A DNA stretch of 6,305 nucleotides from an uncultured Oscillospiraceae bacterium (GTDB lineage: Bacteria > Bacillota_A > Clostridia > Oscillospirales > Oscillospiraceae), in NCBI GenBank assembly GCA_900754605.1, contig CAAEDK010000219.1, forward strand, positions 1 to 6,305, given 5' to 3'. Within the stretch, counting starts at the first letter, position 1, and every line of letters begins with the position of its first letter. The translations under genes and the position numbers were made by a program. A model generated the notes under the pieces. The model had not been told where the DNA came from and did not search any database. It saw only the letters and a program-made list of their open reading frames with translations. This document shows, one piece after another, positions 1 through 6,305 of this stretch.

Positions 1-48
1 AGCTGCCCTGCATCTCCTAATTAGGAGATGCAGGGCAGCTTTGTTTGT
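1..48. terminator. Perfect 40-bp palindrome, probable (bidirectional) terminator
   Basis: Bases 1-20 and 21-40 are exact reverse complements, giving a 40-bp dyad without mismatch (arm AGCTGCCCTGCATCTCCTAA). On the plus strand it is followed by a T-rich run, TTGTTTGT (41-48), which is the form of an intrinsic terminator for a gene entering from the left. It also sits 43 bases beyond the hppA stop codon, so it probably ends hppA transcription as well; whether a T-tract lies on that side cannot be seen because the window begins at base 1. A convergent shared terminator is the simplest reading. Confidence 0.8.
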
Positions 49-83
49 CCATCTGAGTCTCATTTTAAGGCTCAACTGTTCTT

Positions 84-2162
84 TTACAAAATATGAAACG
101 CTACAATCAGGCCAGAGAACACAATGGAAACCGTAGAGACCAGCTTGATGAGAATATTCAGGGACGGTCCAGATGTATCCTTGAAGGGATCGCCCACAGT
201 GTCTCCCACCACGGCGGCCTTGTGACAGTCAGAGCCCTTACCACCGTGGTGTCCAGCCTCGATGTACTTTTTGGCGTTGTCCCAAGCCCCGCCGGCGTTC
301 GACATAAACACTGCCATTGCGAACCCAGTAACGGATACGCCGCCCAGAAGGCCAACTACACCCTCTGGACCCAGAAGCAGACCGGTAAGGATGGGAACGA
401 TAATCGCCAGCAGAGCGGGGGCTACCATTTCCCGCAGGGCACCCTTGGTGCACAGAGCCACGCAGGAGGCGTAGTCCGGATCCGTCTCATACTCCATGAT
501 GCCGACAATCTCCCGGAACTGGCGGCGGACCTCAACCACAATAGACTGGGCCGCTGTCTGGACTGCATTCATAGTCAGTGCGGAGAACACAAAGGTTAGC
601 ATGGCCCCTAGGAACAGGCCCACCAGCATCAGGGGATTGGTGAGGGACAAGTCCAGAGCCAACTCTGACTTCTCCGCCACAATATTCACATAGGATACCA
701 GCAAGGCCAGAGCAGTGAGGGACGCCGAACCGATGGCGAAGCCCTTTCCGGTAGCCGCAGTGGTGTTGCCCAGGGAGTCCAGGGCATCGGTGCGCTCCCG
801 CACAGACTCAGGCAGGCCGGACATCTCGGCGATGCCGCCAGCGTTATCTGCCACTGGACCATAGGCATCCGTAGCCAGAGTGATGCCCAGGGTGGACAGC
901 ATCCCCACAGCAGCGATACCGATGCCATAGAGTCCCTGGTTGAAGGATGCCCCGCCGCCGGCAGCATAGAAGCTGATCAGGATGGCGGCAGCCACAATGA
1001 GGATGGAGGCAATGGTGGACATCATGCCCAGAGACAGGCCACCAATGATAACGGTGGCCGAACCCGTCTCAGAGGCGGCGGCCAGCTTCTGCGTAGGCTT
1101 ATAGGTATCCGAGGTGTAGTACTCTGTGAAATAGCCAATGGCGCACCCACCCGCCAGTCCGCAGAGGATTGCGGCATAAACACCCCAATCCCCCAGCACG
1201 AACCAAGTCAGCGGTGCAGCGGCCAGGGCAGACAGCACGGCCGCCAGATAGGTTCCCGTGCGCAGAGAACGCAGCAAAGACTTCTGAGTCGCATTTTCTT
1301 CTGTCTTAACAAAGAATGTACCCACAATGGAACAGAGGATACCACATACCGCCAACAGGATGGGCAGCATCATACCCTTCCAGCCGTACCCGGCACAGGC
1401 TCCCAAGGAGAAGGTGGCCAAAATGGAACCCACATAGGACTCGTAAAGATCAGCGCCCATTCCAGCCACATCGCCCACGTTGTCCCCTACATTGTCTGCA
1501 ATGGTAGCAGGGTTTCGGGGGTCATCCTCTGGGATGCCAGCCTCTACCTTACCCACCAGGTCAGCACCCACATCCGCAGCTTTGGTATAGATTCCGCCGC
1601 CGACCCGGGCAAACAGGGCCATAAAGGAGGCCCCCATACCGTTCATGACCATGATATTCCCCATTGTCACCGGGTCATCGATTCCAGCTCCCAGGCGGAG
1701 GATTACAAACCAAAGAGAGATATCCAGCATCCCCAGGCCAACCACGGTAAAGCCCATAACAGAGCCGGATGAGAAGGCAACTCGCAGTCCCTTGTTCAGA
1801 CTCTCACTGGCAGCCTGAGCAGTACGGGCATTGGAATTTGTGGCAATTTTCATTCCCACAAGACCAGCCAGCATGGACCAGATCCCACCTGTCAGGAATG
1901 CAAAAGGCGTAAACTTGGAAAGCATCTCTCCCCCTGTGCCAAAGGCCATAACCAGCAGCAGAAGGAACACCACCGCAAAAACCTTAGCTACGGTGGCATA
2001 CTGGTGAGACAGGTATGCGTTGGCCCCTGAACGAATGGCAGAGGCAATTTTTTTCATGGCATCGCTGCCCTCTGAAAAGGCCAGTACACGCCTGCTTTGT
2101 AGCCACGCAAACAGGATTGCCGCAGCCGCGCCCAGGAAGCCAATCCAATATAAGTTCTCCAT
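84..2162 (-). CDS. hppA: Membrane-integral K+-dependent pyrophosphatase, probably Na+-translocating
   Basis: Hydrolyses cytoplasmic pyrophosphate and couples this to export of Na+ and/or H+ across the membrane. The 692 residues are full length for the family, with about 16 hydrophobic helices. Signature segments are intact: [11 protein letters not shown] (197-207) and the Asp-rich DNVGDNVGD (223-231) for Mg-PPi binding, [10 protein letters not shown] (465-474), [11 protein letters not shown] (622-632) and the C-terminal [19 protein letters not shown] (653-671). Ala469 and Gly472 are the residues of the K+-dependent subfamily; the K+-independent type has Lys and Thr there. Glu241, in LYESY, occupies the gate glutamate position of Na+-pumping members such as the Thermotoga enzyme, so Na+ transport is inferred; a dual Na+/H+ pump is possible. 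ATG start with AAGGAG (2174-2179) 11 nt upstream. It has its own promoter and appears monocistronic. Family assignment is near certain; ion specificity is less so. Confidence 0.97.
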   Translation of the reverse strand: MENLYWIGFLGAAAAILFAWLQSRRVLAFSEGSDAMKKIASAIRSGANAYLSHQYATVAKVFAVVFLLLLVMAFGTGGEMLSKFTPFAFLTGGIWSMLAGLVGMKIATNSNARTAQAASESLNKGLRVAFSSGSVMGFTVVGLGMLDISLWFVILRLGAGIDDPVTMGNIMVMNGMGASFMALFARVGGGIYTKAADVGADLVGKVEAGIPEDDPRNPATIADNVGDNVGDVAGMGADLYESYVGSILATFSLGACAGYGWKGMMLPILLAVCGILCSIVGTFFVKTEENATQKSLLRSLRTGTYLAAVLSALAAAPLTWFVLGDWGVYAAILCGLAGGCAIGYFTEYYTSDTYKPTQKLAAASETGSATVIIGGLSLGMMSTIASILIVAAAILISFYAAGGGASFNQGLYGIGIAAVGMLSTLGITLATDAYGPVADNAGGIAEMSGLPESVRERTDALDSLGNTTAATGKGFAIGSASLTALALLVSYVNIVAEKSELALDLSLTNPLMLVGLFLGAMLTFVFSALTMNAVQTAAQSIVVEVRRQFREIVGIMEYETDPDYASCVALCTKGALREMVAPALLAIIVPILTGLLLGPEGVVGLLGGVSVTGFAMAVFMSNAGGAWDNAKKYIEAGHHGGKGSDCHKAAVVGDTVGDPFKDTSGPSLNILIKLVSTVSIVFSGLIVAFHIL

Positions 2163-2173
2163 ATCAATTCATG

Positions 2174-2179
2174 CTCCTT
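2174..2179 (-). promoter_or_regulatory. Ribosome binding site of hppA
   Basis: The mRNA reads AAGGAG, 11 nt before the ATG at 2162. The spacing is slightly long. An out-of-frame ATG at 2172 lies only one base from the AAGGAG, too close to be used, and would stop after two codons. Confidence 0.75.
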
Positions 2180-2248
2180 CTTTCCGTAGTTGCCACCTTA
2201 GTCTGATGTAATTCACATTCTTATCATGGCAGCTCCGGTTCTGTCTTT

Positions 2249-2276
2249 ATTCTAACATATTTTACAGGAATCGCAA
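2249..2276 (-). promoter_or_regulatory. Candidate sigma-A promoter of hppA with extended -10
   Basis: On the minus strand TTGCGA (2271-2276, 4 of 6 to the -35 consensus) is followed after 16 bp by TAGAAT (2249-2254, 5 of 6 to the -10 consensus), and the -10 is preceded by TGT, the extended TGn motif. About 60 bp of very AT-rich DNA (2277-2340) lies just upstream, as often seen near strong Gram-positive promoters. Transcription would start near 2242, giving a leader of about 80 nt. The rest of the gap between the trkH terminator and hppA shows no other gene. Confidence 0.55.
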
Positions 2277-2397
2277 CACAAATTTTCACTTTATTTTTTC
2301 CTTAGTTTATATTTCATATATATAAGTCTGTTCTAAATATCATTCATGTCTCAATTATGATTCCGTCCGAACACTCATATTCAGATCTGTTTTGACG

Positions 2398-2440
2398 AAA
2401 AAAGCCTGTCGAAATATCAAACCAGACATTTCGACAGGCT
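2398..2440 (-). terminator. Intrinsic terminator of the trkA-trkH operon
   Basis: Perfect 13-bp arms at 2403-2415 and 2428-2440 (AGCCTGTCGAAAT on the mRNA) enclose a 12-nt loop and are followed on the minus strand by six T residues (2398-2403, the last base shared with the stem). It begins 13 nt after the trkH stop codon. It separates the Trk operon from hppA, which therefore needs its own promoter. Confidence 0.93.
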
Positions 2441-2453
2441 AATTGTACAGGGC

Positions 2454-3890
2454 TCAGTTCCGCCGCCAAGTGCGGGCACTGAACATAACCAGAATCGGGA
2501 AAATCTCCAACCGCCCCACAATCATGCACAGAGACAGCACCAGTTTAGATAGATCCGAGAATCCAGAGAAGTTCCCGGTAGGCCCAATGGCTGCCAAGCC
2601 AGGACCCACGTTGCTCAGGCAAGTAAGAGCAGCGGAGAAGGATACATCAAAAGGCATATTATTCAGAGATACGACCAAGGTAGCACCCAGCAGAATCAGG
2701 CTGTAGCACCCAACAAAAACCAAAACAGAGTGGACTGTGGACTCCTCCGCCACCTTTCCGTCCAGCTTGACCACTTCCACGGACCGGGGATGGGCAATTT
2801 GGTGGATCTCCCGGCGAATGGCCCGCAGCAGCATCAATACCCGGGAGCACTTGACTCCGCCGCCAGTGGAACCGGCACAAGCTCCGCAGAACATGAGAAG
2901 AACCAGCACAAGCTGGGACAACTGAGGCCATAAGACGAAATCAGCTGTGGCAAAGCCGGTGGTAGAAATAATAGAGGCCACCTGAAACAAGGCATATCGC
3001 AGGCTCTCCAACGCACTCTGGTACATAGGCAGCAGATCCAGCGTGATCACCACAGTGGCCACCGCCACAACTCCCAGGAAGAACCGCAGTTCATCACTTT
3101 TCAGCGCCTCCTTCACGCGGCGGTGGAGTACTAAAAAGTACACGCTGAAGTTGACCGAGAACAGCAACGCAAATACGGCAATGATCATCTCGATCACAGG
3201 GCTGCCGTATGCACCTACGCTGGCATTTCGATTGGAGAAACCACCAGTTCCTGCAGTAGAAAACGCATGGATGAACGCATCATACAGAGGCATCCCTGCC
3301 AACTTCAGCAGGACCACCTCCACGGAAGTCATGGCGAAATAGATCGTGTACAGGATCTTGGAGGTCTGGGACTGTTTGGGGACTAGTTTGGAAAAAACCG
3401 GCCCAGGACTCTCCGCCTGGGTCAGATAGTGGGATGGCACTCCCAGAGATGGGAGGATAGCAGTGGCCAGCACTAGCACACCCATACCGCCCAGCCAGTG
3501 GGTGAAGGAACGCCAGAACAGGATCCCCCGCGGCAGCGCCTCGATGTCCACCAAGATGGTGGCCCCTGTCGTAGTAAAGCCAGAGCAGGTCTCAAAAATA
3601 CAGTCTACAAAAGACTCAAAATATCCAGAGAAGTAGAAGGGCAGCCCGCCCACCACACCGGTGACCAGCCAGATCAGTCCCACAGAGACAAAGCCCTCCC
3701 GGAGAAAAAAATGCTTCTCTGTATGCATGGAGGCCAGAGGCAGGCTGATGGCCAAGATGATCAGAATACTCAGCAGGAACGGCACAGGACTCTCCCGGTA
3801 CAGCAGGGCTACCCCCATAGGCAGCAGCAGTGCAAAGGACTCCGCCGCCATTACCCGGCCCACCAGTCTCAGGACAAGTTTAATGTTCAT
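2454..3890 (-). CDS. trkH: Trk/Ktr-type K+ uptake protein, membrane subunit TrkH
   Basis: Ion-conducting subunit of a K+ uptake system, regulated by the TrkA protein encoded just upstream. The 478 residues contain the four pore loops of the superfamily: SGFTTTGAT (103-111), FSTAGTGGF (210-218), ISTTGF (308-313) and SNVGPG (426-431), each with the selectivity-filter Gly. GACAGSTGGGVK (336-347) matches the glycine/serine-rich intramembrane gating loop after the third pore. Conserved TrkH stretches include HWLGGMGVLVLA (131-142) and GRLEIFPIL (459-467). Length fits TrkH better than the shorter KtrB. An in-frame ATG at 3929 would add 13 residues, but the ATG at 3890 is preferred: it is preceded by a perfect AGGAGG at 5 nt and gives the usual short N-terminus. 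It overlaps the end of trkA by 11 nt, so translation is probably coupled. Transport selectivity (K+ versus Na+) cannot be proven from sequence. Confidence 0.95.
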   Translation of the reverse strand: MNIKLVLRLVGRVMAAESFALLLPMGVALLYRESPVPFLLSILIILAISLPLASMHTEKHFFLREGFVSVGLIWLVTGVVGGLPFYFSGYFESFVDCIFETCSGFTTTGATILVDIEALPRGILFWRSFTHWLGGMGVLVLATAILPSLGVPSHYLTQAESPGPVFSKLVPKQSQTSKILYTIYFAMTSVEVVLLKLAGMPLYDAFIHAFSTAGTGGFSNRNASVGAYGSPVIEMIIAVFALLFSVNFSVYFLVLHRRVKEALKSDELRFFLGVVAVATVVITLDLLPMYQSALESLRYALFQVASIISTTGFATADFVLWPQLSQLVLVLLMFCGACAGSTGGGVKCSRVLMLLRAIRREIHQIAHPRSVEVVKLDGKVAEESTVHSVLVFVGCYSLILLGATLVVSLNNMPFDVSFSAALTCLSNVGPGLAAIGPTGNFSGFSDLSKLVLSLCMIVGRLEIFPILVMFSARTWRRN

Positions 3891-5283
3891 TGTTCCCTCC
3901 TGAGACAGTAAAAGAACCCTCATCCTCATAGATATCGTTCAGATCCAAGATCCGAAGATCGCGGGAGATCAGGATGACAGAGTCCCCCTCCTGAATGCTG
4001 GAGGAGCCCTCCGGAATGATGATGTCCCCACCCCGGGCCAACACAGCAATCAGGATCCCCTTCCGCAGATGGAGCTCTTTCAAGGGCACCCCCAGGTGAC
4101 GGGTCTTAGCACTGGCTGTGAACTCCATCGCCTCGGCCGAGCCATCAGCAATGCGGTATAGCGTATTCATCACACTGCCCTGGGAGTTCTGCATCCCACG
4201 GACCACCTGGAGGATTTGGGCCGCAGTAATCAGCTTCGGGGAGATCACACTGTCCAGCCCGATCGTCTGTGCAATGCCGGCATAATTCTGACGATTGGAC
4301 TTGGTGACCACCTTCTGAACCCCCTTCTGCATGGCATACAGAGAGAGGATCAAATTGTCCTCATCCCGGTCAGTCAGGGCAACAAAGGCATCTGTGGCTG
4401 CCAAGCGTTCCGACTCCAGAAGTTCCTGATCAGTACCATCCCCACAGATCACTGTAGTATGCGGGAGTCGTTCACTGATGAATCGGCACCGTTCCTCCTG
4501 GATCTCCACGATCTTGACCCGCATCTTCATCTTCTCCAGCACATCCGACAGATACAGAGAGATTTTTCCTCCGCCCACAATAAAGACACTCTTCACCTTA
4601 GGACTGTATCGGCCCAGCAGACGGAAAAACTGATCCAAACTGGAGGGCCGCCCGATCAGATAGAGTTTATCTCCCGCCTTCGGCACAAAGGAGCCGTTGG
4701 GAATAACCACCTCTCCCCCCAGCCGTTCTACGGCGCAGAACAGCAGCGAGAGCTTTTTGACCTGATCGGACAAGGCATGAAGGGGCCGGTTGACCAGGAA
4801 GTCCTCCTCCAAAAGGCGGAATCCAATCAGTTCCACCCGTCCGCGGCAGAAGGTCTCGATGTTGGCTGCAGAGGGGAACCGGAGCAGCCGCGAGATCTCC
4901 ACCGCCGTCGCATTTTCTGGATTGATCACCATGTCAATGCCCATATTCCGCTTTAAGTCACTCAGTCCAGCGTTATACTCCGGATTGCGGATGCGGGCAA
5001 TGGTGTACTTAGCCCCCAGATGCTTGGCAGTCAGACAGCACACCATGTTGATCTCATCCGAGTTTGTGGCCGCTACCATCAGATCGGCCTCTGGAACCCC
5101 CGCCTCGATCAAGGTAGCAGCAGAGATTCCATTCCCTTTTACACTCATAATATCCAGTGCATCAGCGGCACGGCGGAGGGTATCCTCCCGCATATCCACG
5201 ATGACGACATCGTACTTTTCCCGGACCAGCTGTTCGGCCAAGGAAAAACCGACCTTGCCATTTCCTACGATCACGATTTTCAA
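3880..5283 (-). CDS. trkA: Trk system K+ uptake regulator TrkA (two RCK modules)
   Basis: Cytoplasmic peripheral subunit that gates TrkH in response to nucleotides. With the start used here it has 467 residues in the classical tandem layout: RCK_N 1 with GNGKVG (7-12) and an acidic Asp30 ending strand two, as in NAD(H)-binding Rossmann folds; RCK_C 1 at about 140-212; RCK_N 2 with GGGKIS (237-242) and acidic Glu260; RCK_C 2 at about 385-452. Start choice: the frame is open to a GTG at 5331, but homologues begin MKIVIVG-like, exactly at the TTG at 5281-5283, which has AGAGAGG (5293-5299) 9 nt upstream. The GTG has no ribosome site and lies inside a hairpin, so it is less likely. The gene follows the 220-residue gene by 52 nt and overlaps trkH. 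RCK_C domains of some Firmicute K+ transporters bind c-di-AMP; that is possible here but not shown. The two-RCK form argues against a single-RCK KtrA. Confidence 0.93.
   Translation of the reverse strand: MKIVIVGNGKVGFSLAEQLVREKYDVVIVDMREDTLRRAADALDIMSVKGNGISAATLIEAGVPEADLMVAATNSDEINMVCCLTAKHLGAKYTIARIRNPEYNAGLSDLKRNMGIDMVINPENATAVEISRLLRFPSAANIETFCRGRVELIGFRLLEEDFLVNRPLHALSDQVKKLSLLFCAVERLGGEVVIPNGSFVPKAGDKLYLIGRPSSLDQFFRLLGRYSPKVKSVFIVGGGKISLYLSDVLEKMKMRVKIVEIQEERCRFISERLPHTTVICGDGTDQELLESERLAATDAFVALTDRDEDNLILSLYAMQKGVQKVVTKSNRQNYAGIAQTIGLDSVISPKLITAAQILQVVRGMQNSQGSVMNTLYRIADGSAEAMEFTASAKTRHLGVPLKELHLRKGILIAVLARGGDIIIPEGSSSIQEGDSVILISRDLRILDLNDIYEDEGSFTVSGGNNEH
3896..3901 (-). promoter_or_regulatory. 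Ribosome binding site of trkH inside the trkA coding end
   Basis: AGGAGG is read 5 nt before the ATG at 3890, a full-consensus site. It lies within trkA, where it forms most of the two Gly codons near the TrkA C-terminus (SGGNNEH). It decides the trkH start at 3890 over the upstream ATG at 3929. Confidence 0.9.
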
Positions 5284-5317
5284 GGCAAGCGACCTCTCTT
5301 CATTTCTCTTATCCTCT

Positions 5318-5336
5318 ACCGGGCCGTCCACCCGGT
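5318..5336 (-). other. Intercistronic hairpin ahead of trkA
   Basis: Perfect 6-bp GC-rich arms (ACCGGG / CCCGGT on the mRNA) enclose a 7-nt loop. The hairpin begins at the first base of the loop-distal arm next to the stop codon of the 220-residue gene (TGA, 5336-5338) and contains the alternative GTG start of trkA (5329-5331). No T-run follows, so it is not a terminator. It could hide the GTG, or act as an RNA stability or processing element between the cistrons; function is inference. Confidence 0.5.
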
Positions 5337-5998
5337 CAGATGGTCCACTGGCTGTGGATCAGGCCCACCAGCCGCCATTGTCCCTCGAAAGGAGCAAATA
5401 CCAACTTAAGGGAGCACCAGTCCATCCCCCCTAAATCTGGATCCAATTCTGGATAACACAGGTCTACAAACCGGCACCCTGGATAGGCTTGGGCCACATT
5501 CTCCAATGCGTTTCCGCTGAGTACCACCTGGTCCACCCCAACCTCGGGTGCCTGGGTATAATCCACCGCAAAGATATACTGTTGGACAAATGCTTCCATA
5601 GTCATCCGGATGGGGGCGCCCCGCCCATCCTCATAGCCCCATACATACTCCTTGGTATTCTCAGCCAAGCCGCGGATCTCGTCGGCAGTAAAATTTTGGT
5701 CAGTGCTGAGTTCCACAGTAGAGTAGGCACTGAAGGTCAACCCCCGTTCCGGGTGTACCAAATCCCCCAGAGTCATATAATCCTCCGCCTTCAATGCCTC
5801 CGCTGTCCTGGCTGCGGTCAGCAGCAGTCCACTGGTTGAGGCCGCCTGGGCGGGTGCCGACTCCTCTTCCGACCGCACATCGGAAGTCAGTGGAGCTGCG
5901 TCCAGTTCAGACGACCCGGTATGGATCGGAAACAGGCACAGCAGCCCCAAAACAAATCCAAACAAAAATAGAAGCAGTGGAAACGCAGCACGACGCAC
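5336..5998 (-). CDS. Membrane-anchored extracytoplasmic protein of unknown function, first gene of the trk operon
   Basis: No function is recognised. The 220 residues start with Met-Arg-Arg and one hydrophobic helix (about 5-22), a signal anchor or uncleaved signal peptide. Cys21 lies in this helix but the preceding residues (LGLLC) do not fit a lipobox. A low-complexity Ala/Ser/Glu linker (about 29-57) follows, then one compact domain (58-220) that should lie outside the membrane. The domain has aromatic, acidic motifs: DLVHPERGLTFSAYS (79-93), YVWGYEDGRGAPI (118-130), GMDWCSLKLVF (191-201) and the C-terminal GQWRLVGLIHSQWTI (206-220). I recall similar domains in uncharacterised Firmicute secreted proteins, but this is memory, not a search. 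The start is GTG with AGGGAGGG 9 nt upstream. It is promoter-proximal and 52 nt before trkA, so it is probably co-transcribed; a sensory or accessory role for Trk is speculation. Confidence 0.85.
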   Translation of the reverse strand: MRRAAFPLLLFLFGFVLGLLCLFPIHTGSSELDAAPLTSDVRSEEESAPAQAASTSGLLLTAARTAEALKAEDYMTLGDLVHPERGLTFSAYSTVELSTDQNFTADEIRGLAENTKEYVWGYEDGRGAPIRMTMEAFVQQYIFAVDYTQAPEVGVDQVVLSGNALENVAQAYPGCRFVDLCYPELDPDLGGMDWCSLKLVFAPFEGQWRLVGLIHSQWTI

Positions 5999-6007
5999 GG
6001 TGAAGAT

Positions 6008-6015
6008 CCCTCCCT
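6008..6015 (-). promoter_or_regulatory. Ribosome binding site of the 220-residue gene
   Basis: The mRNA reads AGGGAGGG, 9 nt before the GTG at 5998. This strong site supports a GTG start. The bases UUCCC (6034-6038) and GAUCU (6024-6028) just upstream could pair with this site or its edge, so access to it may depend on how the leader folds. Confidence 0.75.
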
Positions 6016-6021
6016 ATCCAC

Positions 6022-6103
6022 TGAGATCGGGCCGGGAAGCCCATTTTTCCCGCGGCTATACCGCCGAAGGGACGTAAATACACCTTTGGGCGTACAACTC
6101 TCA
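6022..6103 (-). promoter_or_regulatory. Structured 5' leader, candidate cis-regulatory RNA
   Basis: Between the promoter and the ribosome site, the mRNA can form a closing 5-bp stem UGAGA (6099-6103) with UCUCA (6022-6026), enclosing three hairpins: GUACGCC/GGUGUAU with a CAAA loop (6078-6095, two G-U pairs), a CCC/GGG plus GCGG/CCGC stem with a UUCG bulge and UAUAG loop (6049-6071), and GGGC/GCCC (6029-6042). The closing stem ends 6 nt before the AGGGAGGG site. I found none of the conserved blocks of the c-di-AMP ydaO riboswitch or other classes I could recall. Stems are short, so this is hand-folded and tentative. Confidence 0.35.
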
Positions 6104-6113
6104 TGATACAGGT

Positions 6114-6142
6114 ATTATAGTGGTGGGGCGAAAAAAAAGCAA
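6114..6142 (-). promoter_or_regulatory. Sigma-A-type promoter of the trk operon
   Basis: The minus strand has a perfect TATAAT (6114-6119) with TTGCTT (6137-6142, TTG conserved) 17 bp upstream. A run of eight T residues fills part of the spacer. Transcription would start near 6107, leaving a leader of about 110 nt before the GTG at 5998. It is the only convincing promoter upstream of the three-gene unit. Confidence 0.7.
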
Positions 6143-6175
6143 GAGGAGACAGATAAGTCCACACTTTTTCCCCCA

Positions 6176-6214
6176 TCCAGTTGATGTTGTTTCATCTGGA
6201 CAGACTGTTCAGTC
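6176..6214. repeat. Two adjacent short inverted repeats upstream of the trk promoter
   Basis: TCCAG (6176-6180) and CTGGA (6196-6200) form an imperfect dyad with an inner GATG/CATC pair, and immediately beside it GACTG-TT-CAGTC (6203-6214) is a perfect dyad. They lie 34 to 72 bp upstream of the -35 hexamer. Neither is followed by a T-run on either strand, so they are not intrinsic terminators; they could be binding sites for a regulator or chance. Confidence 0.3.
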
Positions 6215-6262
6215 AGAACACACAACACACCATCCCAAACCACAGCCGCTCCAAGGCGATCA

Positions 6263-6304
6263 TCAGTCCGCCTGGCTGAGTTCGGACCACAGATGCGGCG
6301 GGAG
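6263..6304 (-). CDS. Possible 3' end of an upstream gene (partial, weak)
   Basis: The minus strand at the right edge can be read as 13 codons (LPPHLWSELSQAD) ending in TGA at 6263-6265, with codons like those of the other genes. An alternative frame stays open for 30 codons from the edge to a TGA at 6213-6215. The piece is too short to choose between these or to name a product. From 6143 to about 6262 no gene is seen. Confidence 0.2.
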   Translation of the reverse strand, partial: LPPHLWSELSQAD

Positions 6305-6305
6305 G

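Noticed and set aside
20..22. Left palindrome as an insertion-sequence end or attachment site
   Set aside because: No transposase, integrase, target duplication or second copy is visible, and position and T-rich flank fit a terminator.
93..599. Plus-strand open frame of 168 codons opposite hppA
   Set aside because: Antisense shadow of conserved hppA sequence, with no family resemblance and no ribosome site that I could see.
2222..2240. Four-codon upstream open frame (MIRM) with a GGAG before it in the hppA leader
   Set aside because: Too short to be informative and easily chance; no hairpin-based attenuator follows it.
4216..4956. Long plus-strand open frame (246 codons) opposite trkA, and another at 4790-5434
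   Set aside because: Both lie antisense to a clearly recognised trkA, lack recognisable motifs and are explained by the codon bias of the real gene.
6001..6110. c-di-AMP (ydaO-type) riboswitch in front of a K+ transport operon
   Set aside because: Expected from biology, but the conserved blocks of that motif as I know them are absent from the leader, and the leader is too short for it.
6131..6138. Run of eight T on the minus strand as a terminator of the gene upstream
   Set aside because: No GC-rich stem directly precedes the T-run; it lies in the promoter spacer instead.
5907..6176. Minus-strand open frame of 89 codons overlapping the leader and the start of the 220-residue gene
   Set aside because: It starts upstream of the likely transcription start, has no ribosome site, and overlaps a better supported gene in another frame. 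An internal ATG at 6104 would be nearly leaderless.

Overview
The window carries four complete protein genes, all read from the minus strand, plus the expression signals around them. It looks like ordinary chromosome of an anaerobic, Gram-positive Clostridia-type bacterium with moderately high GC coding DNA and AT-rich intergenic DNA; an Oscillospiraceae-like gut commensal would fit. That placement is inference, from protein flavour, strong AGGAGG-type ribosome binding sites, GTG/TTG starts and a K+-dependent membrane pyrophosphatase. Nothing indicates a mobile element, CRISPR array, tRNA or rRNA.

Right to left, in the direction of transcription: the right edge may hold the last codons of another minus-strand gene (weak). 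A good sigma-A-type promoter (6114-6142) follows, then a leader of about 110 nt that folds on paper into a closed multi-hairpin structure (6022-6103). Next comes a 220-residue membrane-anchored protein of unknown function (5336-5998), then trkA (3880-5283, probable TTG start), then trkH (start 3890), which overlaps trkA by 11 nt. The unit ends in a strong intrinsic terminator (2398-2440). These three genes look like one operon for K+ uptake: TrkH is the membrane channel-like subunit, TrkA its cytoplasmic nucleotide-binding regulator, and the first gene an uncharacterised extracytoplasmic protein.

A separate unit follows: a promoter with extended -10 (2249-2276), an approximately 80-nt leader and hppA (84-2162), a membrane-integral pyrophosphatase whose residues predict the K+-dependent, probably Na+-pumping type. 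At the left edge a perfect 40-bp palindrome with a T-rich flank (1-48) marks a terminator, probably shared with a converging gene outside the window.

Together the genes make sense as a monovalent-cation module: Trk brings in K+, and the pyrophosphatase, which needs K+ for activity, uses waste pyrophosphate to expel Na+ (or Na+ and H+). The least explained parts are the 220-residue leading protein and the structured leader ahead of it.
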